DNA of 64,000 nucleotides from a virus, in the IMG/VR virus record IMGVR_UViG_3300043777_000086, positions 1 to 64,000 of that record; one strand, given 5' to 3'. This document shows, one piece after another, positions 7,442 through 15,221 of the stretch. The translations under genes were made by a program, and so were the position numbers. Numbering within the stretch: the stretch's first letter is position 1; every line of letters begins with the position of its first letter. The notes beneath the pieces are model-generated. The model had not been told where the DNA came from. It did no database searches and saw only the letters and a list, made by a program, of their open reading frames with translations.

Positions 7442-7891
7442 ATGAGCACCAACACACCCCAAGAGATCGCCGCGCGCATCCAGTGCGCGCTCCCTGAAAT
7501 CGGAGTAAACGACTTGGCTGACGTTATGCAAATCTTCCAAGAAGCAATCGTGGCTGAGCGCGCCGCCACGATACCTAATAACACCAATGAGTTAGATGGA
7601 AACCAAGCGTTACCGCGCGCCACGTCTCAAGAACTCGCCGCGAAGGTTTATGCCGATGCAAAAGCGGTCGCTCATTGCGCGCATGGATATCCTACGGGTA
7701 CCGCCATAACCCACATGATTGCAGCGGAAATCGAACGAGAGAGGGCTGTACAGGCTGATTTGCTCGCGGCGCTCGAAGAGGCCATTAAGGATTGCCGTTG
7801 CTCGCTCCGGGAACGCGAGAGCGGACATCTTGTTGATTGTTTCGCGCCCAATGCAATCGAGGCAATACGGCGCGCTCGGGAGGGCCAATAG
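7442..7891 (+). CDS. Hypothetical protein, 149 aa
   Basis: Starts 2 nt after the preceding stop. The opening P-Q-E-I-A-A-R-I-Q resembles P-K-E-I-A-A-R-I-V of the protein at 8361, and both contain long Ala/Glu/Leu helices near the end, so they may be paralogs. A CRC pair lies near residue 113. No function is assigned. Confidence 0.55.
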   Translation: MSTNTPQEIAARIQCALPEIGVNDLADVMQIFQEAIVAERAATIPNNTNELDGNQALPRATSQELAAKVYADAKAVAHCAHGYPTGTAITHMIAAEIERERAVQADLLAALEEAIKDCRCSLRERESGHLVDCFAPNAIEAIRRAREGQ

Positions 7892-7892
7892 G

Positions 7893-8018
7893 ATGACGAA
7901 ATGGATCTGCATATTTTGCGGCGCAGTGCGCGATCGTCATAACGAAAACGAGCAGTGCTTTATGAACCCTACGCGCAACTGGTGGGGAAATCATCACTGG
8001 TTAAAGGAGGAGCGATGA
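7893..8018 (+). CDS. Zinc-finger-like microprotein, 41 aa
   Basis: The ATG at 7893 overlaps the preceding stop, and GGGAGGG lies ~10 nt upstream. The segment C-I-F-C-G-A-V-R-D-R-H-N-E-N-E-Q-C is a CxxC...H...C knuckle. The stop overlaps the next start (ATGA). Confidence 0.5.
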   Translation: MTKWICIFCGAVRDRHNENEQCFMNPTRNWWGNHHWLKEER

Positions 8019-8182
8019 GCACCCCACAGCAGGACCCGCTAACCAAGGGACAGCGCATCTGCTTTGATCGTGGCTATCACGAAGACGAAGAGTTTATTGA
8101 CCCACGGTCAGGCGGATTCGTTCGCTGCAAAACCTGTGGTCGAGACGTTGACATAGAAGACCCCGATGGAGACTTAGGATGA
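8015..8182 (+). CDS. Small CxxC protein, 55 aa
   Basis: A very good AAAGGAGG lies 5 nt before the ATG at 8015. It contains one clear pair (FVRCKTCGRDVDI) after an earlier Cys and an acidic segment. It may be a zinc ribbon; the function is unknown. Confidence 0.5.
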   Translation: MSTPQQDPLTKGQRICFDRGYHEDEEFIDPRSGGFVRCKTCGRDVDIEDPDGDLG

Positions 8183-8364
8183 GCGATCTACAGCAGGACC
8201 CGCGCACGCCGCGCATTCTTTATGCCTGCCAAAGATGCGGCGAGGAAGTTGGAGAAGGCGAACAGAGCAACGGTCGCTGTCCATTTTGCAACTGCCCGGC
8301 ACTGGACCCAATCGGAGAATGCGAAGAGGATACCTCACCGACAGCGAGCGCGGAGGACAAATGA
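8179..8364 (+). CDS. Zinc-ribbon microprotein, 61 aa
   Basis: ATGA joint gives the start. Two pairs, YACQRCGEEVG and GRCPFCNCP, form a typical four-Cys zinc ribbon, followed by an acidic tail. It may bind nucleic acid or another protein. Confidence 0.55.
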   Translation: MSDLQQDPRTPRILYACQRCGEEVGEGEQSNGRCPFCNCPALDPIGECEEDTSPTASAEDK

Positions 8365-8753
8365 CTGACCCCAAGGAAATCGCCGCACGCATCGTTCAGC
8401 AATTCACTGGGTATATTGAACATCCCCTTCCGGGAGTGTTTCGTCTGCAAGGTTTGATCACAGAAGCAATCTCCGTGCGGGATGCCGAGCACGCAGAAAA
8501 TTTACGATGCTGCCCGAAGGCGTCTCATATTCATGATCTCCCATTACCAGAATCTTGTCCCGCATGTGAGGTTTTAGAATTGCGAGCTGCACAACGCGAA
8601 CTACTTGGTGCGCTGCGCGAGGTTCTAAAAGAATACGATCTGGGGTTCAAAATATCTACCCTAAATTTGCAATTCTACCGTGCGATGCTTGCTAAGTATC
8701 CGGAGGCGGCACAGACCACAAATTTAAAAGGAGAAAAAGATGGCAACACCTGA
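8361..8753 (+). CDS. Hypothetical protein, 130 aa
   Basis: The ATG at 8361 overlaps the preceding stop, with GGAGGACAA upstream. The protein has a short Cys/His segment (CCPKASHIHDLPLPESCPAC) and then a long helix (LELRAAQRELLGALREVLKE). It partly resembles the 7442 gene. The end overlaps the RecT-like gene by 14 nt. Confidence 0.5.
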   Translation: MTDPKEIAARIVQQFTGYIEHPLPGVFRLQGLITEAISVRDAEHAENLRCCPKASHIHDLPLPESCPACEVLELRAAQRELLGALREVLKEYDLGFKISTLNLQFYRAMLAKYPEAAQTTNLKGEKDGNT

Positions 8754-10413
8754 AGGACCAAAGACTGAGATTGTCGCAGCTACAGCGGCGACACCTGCCG
8801 CGGCGGCGCCGGCCTCGGTCCCGGATATCACCAACAAGACATGGTTCCGCGGGGTGCCCCCTGAGGACAAATTAAACCGCATGTACGGGTTCTCGAAGGC
8901 GATCTGCAACGCGGCATTCATCAGCCCTGTTGTGCGAGGCGACGAAGCCTCGGTTTTTTATTTGGTTTCAATGGCGGAGGATCTCGGGGCGCAATGGACG
9001 CACGGGCTTCGGTCGATCTACCCGCTCGTGAAGCGCGGCAAGGATGGTGATGGGGATCAGATCCGTGCCGGCATCCAGGGAGACCTGGCGCTGGCGCTGC
9101 TCCTTGGGCGTAAGTTCAAGGTCAAAATCAAGGAATCCACGGATGAGATAGCTACGGTCTGGATGCAGCGTCCGGACGAAACGATGGAGTTCGAGGACAG
9201 CTTCACGATCGCCGAGGCGCAGAAGTTGGGACTCACTAGCAAGCCTAACTGGGGCTACAAAAAAGACATGCTGCGCTGGAGGGCGATCATGCGAGTAGCG
9301 CGCATTGTGGCAGCGGATATATTGGGTGGCATGTACCTCCCTGACGAAATCGAGGGTCTCCCCGAGGAGCGCGGCGACGCGGGTAACGGGGCCTTCCGGG
9401 ACGAGGCTCAGCGCCAGCTTGATAACCCCTATACCGTTGGCCGCAAGACTACGGATGCGCCTGCTGCCGAGGTCGTAGTCGCGGTTAAGCCTTCCGAGAG
9501 TCCGAAGTCGGACGCGCCCGCAGAGCCCGAAAAGCGAGACAATACCAGCGCTACCCCGAGACCCGCCGAGACCCGCAAACCCAGCGCCCCTCCTGAGGTG
9601 CGTACCCCCAAGGCTCAGGACGACAAGGAGCCACCCCTATTCACGGAGACCGTACCGCCGGAGAAGATCAGCGATCCGGAGCCTGCGCCTGCCGCAGCGG
9701 AGCCGGGCGAGCCAGCCAAGGCCGACAAGTCCAAGTCTCCGATCCCCATCGACGGCAAGAAGACAGTCAAGGACATTCTGCTCGAGATGACGGACCTCCT
9801 GCCGACCGTGTCTCCCGAGACGCTTACGCGTAAGACCTTCCCGGAGTTCCTGCGCGGCTTCATGGGGCGCGATCTGAAGGGGCTCAAGAAGGAGCAGGTG
9901 GACCCGGCGCTAGCGATCCTTCCGCCCCTGCTGCGCGATTACAAGCCTCAGTTCCTACGCGACCCGCATGGGGCGGGCGTCATGTGCGGCGCCGGCTGGA
10001 ACAAGTTCGTCCGGTGGTTCGATGAATCCTGGCCGGAGGACTGCAAGCAACTGGCGATCTCGATCGGCGTCGAACGCTATTCGGACAGCGGCGGGTTTGA
10101 TCTCGCGGAGTTTCTGACGGACCCGGTAGACATCAAGAATATGAACCCCTCCGAGCTTCGGACGTTCATGCAGGTGCTCTCAAAGACCCGTGAGGCGATC
10201 CTGCTTAAGGACGCAGCAACGAAGTACGGCGTGTCGATGCTCGCGATTATGAACTCCTGGGATCTCGACATTTTGAATGCGGACGCCGCTACGGTTGAGG
10301 CGTGCCTGAAGAAATCCCTAATCGAAGGGATTGAAGGCGCTGCCGAGCCGGTGACGGCGGGTGTAGATCCGAATTCGGATGAAGACGATTTGGGTTTGTT
10401 CGATGAAGAGTAA
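8740..10413 (+). CDS. RecT-like single-strand annealing protein with long C-terminal extension
   Basis: 557 aa; AAAAGGAG precedes the ATG. Residues ~45-210 match RecT-type annealing proteins: an opening helix (SKAICNAAFISPVV), the L-G-A-Q-W-T-H-G-L-R-S-I-Y segment, and K-K-D-M-L-R-W-R-A-I-M-R-V-A-R followed by G-G-M-Y-L-P-D-E-I. It would anneal single strands produced by the exonuclease at 11866. Residues ~215-330 are a Pro/Ala/Glu-rich linker. Residues ~335-540 form a second, unrecognised domain that ordinary RecT (~270-330 aa) lacks. Two copies of the palindrome lie inside (9501 and 10368). Confidence 0.8.
   Translation: MATPEGPKTEIVAATAATPAAAAPASVPDITNKTWFRGVPPEDKLNRMYGFSKAICNAAFISPVVRGDEASVFYLVSMAEDLGAQWTHGLRSIYPLVKRGKDGDGDQIRAGIQGDLALALLLGRKFKVKIKESTDEIATVWMQRPDETMEFEDSFTIAEAQKLGLTSKPNWGYKKDMLRWRAIMRVARIVAADILGGMYLPDEIEGLPEERGDAGNGAFRDEAQRQLDNPYTVGRKTTDAPAAEVVVAVKPSESPKSDAPAEPEKRDNTSATPRPAETRKPSAPPEVRTPKAQDDKEPPLFTETVPPEKISDPEPAPAAAEPGEPAKADKSKSPIPIDGKKTVKDILLEMTDLLPTVSPETLTRKTFPEFLRGFMGRDLKGLKKEQVDPALAILPPLLRDYKPQFLRDPHGAGVMCGAGWNKFVRWFDESWPEDCKQLAISIGVERYSDSGGFDLAEFLTDPVDIKNMNPSELRTFMQVLSKTREAILLKDAATKYGVSMLAIMNSWDLDILNADAATVEACLKKSLIEGIEGAAEPVTAGVDPNSDEDDLGLFDEE
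9501..9512. promoter_or_regulatory. Palindrome TCCGA-NN-TCGGA, copy 2
   Basis: Centre AG, flanked by G and C. It lies in the linker part of the RecT-like gene, in a different codon phase from copy 1. Confidence 0.6.
10368..10379. promoter_or_regulatory. Palindrome TCCGA-NN-TCGGA, copy 3
   Basis: Centre AT, so the 12-mer is a perfect palindrome; with flanks A and T, symmetry extends to 14 bp. It lies at the 3' end of the RecT-like gene. Confidence 0.65.
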
Positions 10414-10657
10414 ATACGTTTGCATAGAGCTGGTGGGGCCTTCCGATTCCGGGAAGACCGAGGTGCATCAGGTCCTGACGGCTGATCGACTGGTTCGCCT
10501 GGGGATGGTTTCTTGGTACGCGCCATGGCGAAAATACGTGTTCCATCCGAGCGGTGGGACGCTTTACGATCCGAATTGCCTGCGGGATATCGCGGATTCC
10601 GTGGACGGGCTCAACCGGCAGCACCGCGAAGGGAAGAAGGAGGCAGTAGCAAAATGA
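10403..10657 (+). CDS. Conserved small phage protein, 84 aa
   Basis: The start ATG overlaps the end of the RecT-like gene by 11 nt. It matches, from memory, a widespread small phage protein that opens with K-Y-V-C-I-E-L, has a central W-Y-A-P-W-R-K-Y-V-F and ends with L-R-D-I-A-D. A GPSDSGKTE stretch resembles a P-loop, but the protein is far too short to be an NTPase. The function is unknown; the place in the recombination module may be meaningful. Confidence 0.6.
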   Translation: MKSKYVCIELVGPSDSGKTEVHQVLTADRLVRLGMVSWYAPWRKYVFHPSGGTLYDPNCLRDIADSVDGLNRQHREGKKEAVAK

Positions 10658-10818
10658 AAAACTACATCCTATACCGCGTTCTGGTTGACGGCACGCGCGT
10701 CGAGTGGGGGGCTTCTCCAACGGTCGATGGGCTGGTGCGGTGGGCTCATAACGCCGAGAAGCAGGGCATCCGCGTGGATATCACGGACGCGGACGGGGTA
10801 CTTGTATACCCATGCTAG
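10654..10818 (+). CDS. Hypothetical protein, 54 aa
   Basis: ATG at 10654 overlapping the preceding stop, with AAGGAGGCA ~10 nt upstream. A small alpha/beta sequence (LVRWAHNAEKQGIRVDIT). The family is unknown. Confidence 0.5.
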   Translation: MKNYILYRVLVDGTRVEWGASPTVDGLVRWAHNAEKQGIRVDITDADGVLVYPC

Positions 10819-10860
10819 ATTCTGCCGTTGCTTCACGCCCCTCGCGCGTGGCATACTTTT

Positions 10861-10937
10861 CTTTCGGGCGTCGATGCCTGAAAGTTTCTCGCACCACGGC
10901 CGGGAGCCCTAACTCCCGGCCAGCGAGAACCCCTTTA
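10861..10937 (+). other. Cluster of RNA hairpins before a homing nuclease
   Basis: The 131-bp gap before the HNH gene holds three successive stems. The first is 10861-10869 with 10876-10884 (9 bp, one G-T pair, loop GTCGAT). The second is 10899-10906 with 10913-10920 (8 bp, perfect, loop CCCTAA). The third is a short CCCC/GGGG-type stem at ~10927-10937. The SD of the next gene follows directly. It could be a leader, a terminator pair, or the remnant of a structured mobile intron. Confidence 0.4.
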
Positions 10938-10949
10938 GGGAGGGGGAAT

Positions 10950-11879
10950 ATGGAAGAAATTAACCCCCGTTGCGAATGCCATAAAATTCTTGGTGGAACA
11001 GCCAAGAAAAAACCTAGGATATTTAGATGCGCAGCACATTCAGCGGGAATCACTCCGGCTTTTGATCTTAGTGGGCTTCCGTTGGTGCGTAAGTGTGTTC
11101 GGTGCTCCACTCCGTTCTTAGTTATGAGCGGTCAAGTTGTCGGCAGCAACCGCAGAGAGTTCTGCTCGCGCAGATGCGCTTTATTGACCTTTACCCCTAA
11201 CCCAATAAAAGAAATACCAATTAAAGCAGGGGACACATTCGGGCGTCTTCATGTAATCGAATGCCCAGAATCTATGCGTGCTCCGGCCATAACCCTAAAG
11301 ATCAGGTGTCTTTGCGAGTGCGGACGAGAACGTTACGTGCGGGCGAGTGCTCTTCTGGCTCCACGTAAACCGACTCGGTCGTGTGGCTGCCTAGGTAGAG
11401 CACTACGCGTTAATTCAAGAGACGGCTTATCCAAAACTCTTGAATACAATTCCTGGTATTCGCTAAAGTATCGGTGTTGTGTTGTTTCGCCTACTTCGAC
11501 ATACCAGAACTACGGCGGGCGCGGCATCATGGTTTGTGAGCGGTGGCTAGATCCGGTTGACGGGTTTACAAATTTCCTGTCCGACATGGGTCCGCGCCCC
11601 GGTCCTGAATACTCCATTGAGCGCAGAGATAACAACGGGAATTACGAACCGGGAAACTGCAAGTGGGCAACAAAGAAAGAACAGGCTAATAATACGCGTT
11701 CCAACCATTTTTTGGAGCTAGATGGAGAGAGGATCACATTGGGCGAGTTCGCGAGACGAAAGGGTGTTACGATCCAGTGTATTTTGTACCGACTAAAACA
11801 TAAGCGCTCTCTGGATGGACCGTACCGCCCCAACCCACGGCGCGGGATAAAGCTAGGAGCGCGCAATGCTCAGCTTTGA
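10950..11879 (+). CDS. HNH homing endonuclease
   Basis: 309 aa from the ATG at 10950, which follows GGGAGGGGG; the frame is open back to 10812, but that stretch looks unlike protein. Several Cys pairs in the first 170 residues suggest zinc modules (VRKCVRCSTPF, CLCECG, SCGCLG). The last half is the widespread phage HNH type: YNSWYSLKYRC, N-Y-G-G-R-G-I-M-V-C-E-R-W, S-I-E-R-R-D-N-N-G-N-Y and N-C-K-W-A-T, ending with a helix-turn-helix-like segment (LGEFARRKGVTIQCILYRL). It is inserted within the recombination module. Its 3' end overlaps the exonuclease start by 14 nt. Confidence 0.85.
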   Translation: MEEINPRCECHKILGGTAKKKPRIFRCAAHSAGITPAFDLSGLPLVRKCVRCSTPFLVMSGQVVGSNRREFCSRRCALLTFTPNPIKEIPIKAGDTFGRLHVIECPESMRAPAITLKIRCLCECGRERYVRASALLAPRKPTRSCGCLGRALRVNSRDGLSKTLEYNSWYSLKYRCCVVSPTSTYQNYGGRGIMVCERWLDPVDGFTNFLSDMGPRPGPEYSIERRDNNGNYEPGNCKWATKKEQANNTRSNHFLELDGERITLGEFARRKGVTIQCILYRLKHKRSLDGPYRPNPRRGIKLGARNAQL

Positions 11880-12522
11880 TCCTTTACTTCATGAGTATCA
11901 CGCATCGGGACGCTTACTTCCCTCAGTCACCACCATCATGCGCGCAACTGGGCTCGTGAACGGATGGAGCATCAAGGAGGATCCGCAGTACCGCATGCGT
12001 GGACAGGCCGCCCATGAGGCTGCGCGCCTGATCGATACCGGGGAGTATTCGGAGGAAGGTACTCACGAGCTAATCAGACCCTACGCGCGGCAGTACCGGC
12101 AGTTTGTGTCTGACATCGGATTTATCGCTCATGGCTGGGAAATTTCCATGGCGCACATCACGCTAGGATTTGCCGGGACTTTCGACATTGTGGGTCTCGA
12201 TAAGAACGGCGATGTTCTTTTGATCGACGTGAAAACCGGATCGTCTATGCCCCAATTGGTTGGCGTACAGTTGGCGGCCTACGAGCAGTTGATTATCGAG
12301 GGGGCCGATATCCCGAAGTCGGATGAGCCTCAACTGCGGAACTGGGCTTCTAAGCTCATCCGGGATCATCCAAAAACCAAGCTGAGAAAGCGCTGTCTGC
12401 ATCTTCCCGGTGGTGATGTCTCTCGTGGCGTCCTTAAGTCCTTCGATGAACCGCGTTGGTCTTCTATTTGGCGTGGGGCTCTGAATGTATACAACGCCCG
12501 CAAGGAAGCGGGGCTGCTTTGA
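11866..12522 (+). CDS. PD-(D/E)XK exonuclease, RecB/Cas4-like
   Basis: 218 aa; AGGAG lies 9 nt before the ATG. The nuclease core is visible: His50 in R-G-Q-A-A-H, Asp107 (G-T-F-D-I-V-G), Asp121-x-Lys123 (L-L-I-D-V-K-T-G), and the QLAAY motif at 135-139. Phage proteins of this kind pair with RecT- or Bet-type annealing proteins to make a two-component recombinase, which fits the RecT-like gene 1.5 kb upstream. It presumably resects double-strand ends. No Fe-S cysteine cluster is seen, so it is not a full Cas4. Confidence 0.8.
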   Translation: MLSFDPLLHEYHASGRLLPSVTTIMRATGLVNGWSIKEDPQYRMRGQAAHEAARLIDTGEYSEEGTHELIRPYARQYRQFVSDIGFIAHGWEISMAHITLGFAGTFDIVGLDKNGDVLLIDVKTGSSMPQLVGVQLAAYEQLIIEGADIPKSDEPQLRNWASKLIRDHPKTKLRKRCLHLPGGDVSRGVLKSFDEPRWSSIWRGALNVYNARKEAGLL

Positions 12523-12626
12523 AAACTCAACCTTGCCCGAAGTGCGGTAAGCGTCGAGTCCTGGCTGATGGCCGACTGTGCTGCATCTGTAGGGAAATTC
12601 CTAAAAGGAGAAAATGTGCCAACTAA
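12519..12626 (+). CDS. Zinc-ribbon microprotein, 35 aa
   Basis: A TTG start overlaps the preceding TGA (TTGA). The reading frame gives P-C-P-K-C-G-K-R-R-V-L-A-D-G-R-L-C-C-I-C-R-E, a four-Cys ribbon with a basic tail. The end overlaps the next start by 11 nt. It is easily missed because of its size and TTG start, and is supported only by the Cys pattern and the stop-start overlap. Confidence 0.45.
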   Translation: MKTQPCPKCGKRRVLADGRLCCICREIPKRRKCAN

Positions 12627-13377
12627 GGAGCTTACCGGCGCGATTACGCTGGACCTTTCGCGCCAACCACAAGGGGAAATCGGGGATGCCGCTCGCCTGG
12701 CGCTAGCCTTGAGCCAGATCACCGTCGAGGACGACGTGAGCTTTAGACGCGCCTCTGAGATTGCCCAGATTGCGGCGTCGCGCATTAAGGCCGTGGAGGA
12801 TGAGTTCGAAGCCGACAAGGACACGGCCTATCGGATGCACAAATCGATCACCGGCCGCATCAAGCGCTGGACAGACCCATATAAGGCCATCAGAGAGAAG
12901 GCGGAGGCTCTGATGAAACCCTACATCCAAGCCCTCGAAGCCACCAAGGCCGCGCAGGAGGAGAACATCAAGGCGAGCGGCGAGGATGCCCGCCAGGAAC
13001 TGCTCGAGCAGGCCAAGCAGGCCCGGCGCCGGGGAGATATCAAAGCCGCGCGGGAACTAGAGGAGCAGGCCGAGGCGATCGTGACCGACGTCGTACTCGC
13101 CTCTAATGAACCGGAAGTGGACGGTCAGCAGATCCGCCGTCCGTGGATGGGGCAAGTGGATAACGTGATGGAGCTTATCGTGGCAATCGCAGAGGGACGA
13201 CAACCCCTACTCACTACCATAGAAGTCAAGGGTGAGAAGAAGGAGGTTCCGTTCTTGATCGTCAATGAACAGGCGATAACTTACTGGGCCAAGAAGCTTC
13301 AGGATAGCATGAAGATACCTGGCTGCAAGGCTGTTAAAGACATAAACTTCGCGATGAAAAGGAGCGGAAATGGCTGA
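12616..13377 (+). CDS. Coiled-coil protein of the recombination module, 253 aa
   Basis: GTG start at 12616 with AAAAGGAG upstream. The first 60 residues, then ~55-150, are long helices with heptad character (DEFEADKDTAYRMHKSI; QELLEQAKQARRRGDIKAA), ending in a small mixed domain. I recall similar coiled-coil proteins beside RecT and exonuclease genes in other phages, but their role is not established. It may be an accessory to single-strand DNA handling. Confidence 0.6.
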   Translation: MPTKELTGAITLDLSRQPQGEIGDAARLALALSQITVEDDVSFRRASEIAQIAASRIKAVEDEFEADKDTAYRMHKSITGRIKRWTDPYKAIREKAEALMKPYIQALEATKAAQEENIKASGEDARQELLEQAKQARRRGDIKAARELEEQAEAIVTDVVLASNEPEVDGQQIRRPWMGQVDNVMELIVAIAEGRQPLLTTIEVKGEKKEVPFLIVNEQAITYWAKKLQDSMKIPGCKAVKDINFAMKRSGNG

Positions 13378-13591
13378 CTTTGATATGGTCGCGGTCGATA
13401 GCAGCAACATCGACAAGATCGGATACCGAGAGGAGACTCACTCACTGCGAGTGCTGTTCTCGTCCGGGCAGCTTTGGGAATACGTGGACGTCCCTTCCGA
13501 TGAACACCGTAACTTTATGGCGGCGTCGTCCAAAGGTCGCTATTTTAACGAATGTATCCGTAGGGTCTACGAAGGGAGGAAGATCTCCTGA
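13370..13591 (+). CDS. KTSC-domain protein
   Basis: 73 aa. V-D-S-S-N-I-D-K-I-G-Y near the start, the strand pair S-L-R-V-L-F-S-S-G-Q-L-W-E-Y and the F-M-A-A-S-S-K-G-R-Y-F-N segment fit the small KTSC domain. That domain is common in phages and is sometimes fused to lysyl-tRNA synthetase or nucleases. The function is unknown. The start overlaps the previous gene by 8 nt. Confidence 0.75.
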   Translation: MADFDMVAVDSSNIDKIGYREETHSLRVLFSSGQLWEYVDVPSDEHRNFMAASSKGRYFNECIRRVYEGRKIS

Positions 13592-13782
13592 TGGCGATCC
13601 TCATCGGAGTTGCGGGGCTACTCGGGATGTGGGTACTCGTCTGCCTTGTGCTCGACGGCTACCCATCGATGGTAGACACCTGGGCACTGGCACTCAAGCG
13701 GCATGCCGCAAGCGTGCGTACGATGCAGAATAAGCGCTCGGCTGTGCTAGCCGAGGCGTGGATACGGGAGTTGGAAAAATGA
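13591..13782 (+). CDS. Small membrane protein, 63 aa
   Basis: A TGATG joint gives the start. The first ~20 residues (AILIGVAGLLGMWVLVCLVL) are one transmembrane helix, followed by a helical basic tail. It could anchor a partner to the membrane. The family is unknown. Confidence 0.55.
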   Translation: MAILIGVAGLLGMWVLVCLVLDGYPSMVDTWALALKRHAASVRTMQNKRSAVLAEAWIRELEK

Positions 13783-14696
13783 CCCTCAGGTCTCTCAAGC
13801 CCGGCGACTCGCTCGACCAGGTCGTACTGGTTTCGGAATGCCAAGCTAAGCGCACCAAGAAGGACACCGCCTATTGGTCGCTCGTAGTGCGAGATAAGAC
13901 CGCCTCGCTCGACGCGAAGTGTTGGAGCCCGCCGGCGAACACCGAAATCCCGATCGCCGGGAACTTCGTGCGGCTGATCGGCACAGTCGAGGATTATCGC
14001 GGTGAGCCGCAGTTGAACGTGACGGATTTGACCTACGCTGACCCGGCCACCGTACAGATGGCGGACTTCCTTCCATGCTCGGAGCGGCCCGCCGAGGAGA
14101 TGCACCGCGAACTAGTAGAGAAAGTCCGAACCCGGATACAGTCGGAGCCGCTCAAGGCTATGCTCATCGATATGCTCACCGATGAGAAAATCAAGTCGGT
14201 GTTATTGCGGTCGCCGGCGGCCGCTAGAAATCACCATGCAAAATTGGGTGGACTCTTGGAGCACATCCTCTCGCTCTGGTGGCTCTCTGAATCCGTAGCG
14301 ATGCACTACGACAAGCTCATCAACCGGGATCTGCTGCTGGCTTACTGTGTGGTCCACGATTTTGGCAAAACTAAGGAACTCAGCGTAGACCTAGGTTTCT
14401 CCTACACGCCGATCGGGGACCTCGTGGGCCACGTGATCATCGGGGCGCATTTGCTATGGCACTACACGCGGAAGCACAAGCTCCCGGTGGATCTAGAGCT
14501 GAAACTCTTACATGGCGTGAGCGGGCATCACGGTGAGTTTGGGGATATCAAACCGCAGACGATGGAACTGCAAGTCTTTCATTGGCTCGATCAGCTTGAC
14601 GCGAGCGTGGAGGCTATCCGCGCGGCGCTGGCTGAGGATACCACCGGACTGCCGGCTGTCATGGTTCCCATGCTCCGAAGGGAGTTTTACCGATGA
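13779..14696 (+). CDS. OB-fold/HD phosphohydrolase, YhaM-like 3'-5' exonuclease
   Basis: 305 aa; ATGA joint with the membrane protein. Residues 1-90 look like an OB fold (V-L-V-S-E-C-Q-A-K-R-T-K-K-D-T-A-Y-W and later FVRLIGTVEDYRGEPQL). Residues ~150-255 are an HD domain with His162, H193-D194 (CVVHDFGKT), His218 and H250-H251. This order matches YhaM-type 3'-5' exoribonucleases, so degradation or processing of RNA or DNA ends is likely. Confidence 0.75.
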   Translation: MTLRSLKPGDSLDQVVLVSECQAKRTKKDTAYWSLVVRDKTASLDAKCWSPPANTEIPIAGNFVRLIGTVEDYRGEPQLNVTDLTYADPATVQMADFLPCSERPAEEMHRELVEKVRTRIQSEPLKAMLIDMLTDEKIKSVLLRSPAAARNHHAKLGGLLEHILSLWWLSESVAMHYDKLINRDLLLAYCVVHDFGKTKELSVDLGFSYTPIGDLVGHVIIGAHLLWHYTRKHKLPVDLELKLLHGVSGHHGEFGDIKPQTMELQVFHWLDQLDASVEAIRAALAEDTTGLPAVMVPMLRREFYR

Positions 14697-15022
14697 CAGC
14701 GCATCAGCTTATCGATAAGTTCGACTCGCTGTGCTTCGGAAAGGAGCGACCCACTCACATATTTGTGGGTGAGGATCTTTTCGAATGGCTCGACGGATTA
14801 GTCGCACGCGAACGCAACCACACTGGCCCGTCTAGGGGGTTGATTGAGGTATACAGGATTAGGACCTCTTCTGGGAATCTCCCCTTTAATGGCGCTGAGG
14901 TTTGCCGCGACAGCCTGATTCCACCCATGGCCGCCCACTTCTGGAATATGAACAATCCGCACGACCCGCGCTACAACGCGTACGTGGACTTTGGGAGGAC
15001 TGATGACCAACGAACAGCTTGA
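14693..15022 (+). CDS. Hypothetical protein, 109 aa
   Basis: ATGA joint. A small globular protein (THIFVGEDLFEWLDGL; RDSLIPPMAAHFWNM) of unknown family. Its end overlaps the next gene by 20 nt. Confidence 0.55.
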   Translation: MTAHQLIDKFDSLCFGKERPTHIFVGEDLFEWLDGLVARERNHTGPSRGLIEVYRIRTSSGNLPFNGAEVCRDSLIPPMAAHFWNMNNPHDPRYNAYVDFGRTDDQRTA

Positions 15023-15221
15023 GGATTTGAAGCGCGAGATCAGGATATCCGTACGGGCGCTGGAGATTTCGAATGTAGCTTCGACCCTACTCTCGGGATG
15101 GCTTCCTAACGGCAATGAAAAGCCTGCAATACACAACGATCGCGTCATGCGTGCGATCTATCTTGCTCGCGACATCGTTTACGATGCCGAGACTACGTCC
15201 GTAGCGAAGGAGTTGAGATGA
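15003..15221 (+). CDS. Hypothetical protein, 72 aa
   Basis: ATG at 15003 with GGGAGGACTG upstream. Mostly helical (EQLEDLKREIRISVRALEI). The function is unknown. It ends in an ATGA joint. Confidence 0.5.
   Translation: MTNEQLEDLKREIRISVRALEISNVASTLLSGWLPNGNEKPAIHNDRVMRAIYLARDIVYDAETTSVAKELR

Noticed and set aside
10436-10465. P-loop NTPase signature in the 84-aa protein
   Set aside because: GPSDSGKT looks like Walker A, but the protein is too short and matches a non-NTPase small phage family.
10812-10949. N-terminal extension of the HNH nuclease
   Set aside because: The frame is open, but the region is full of hairpins, translates into Arg/Ser-rich nonsense, and a strong SD lies just before the ATG at 10950.
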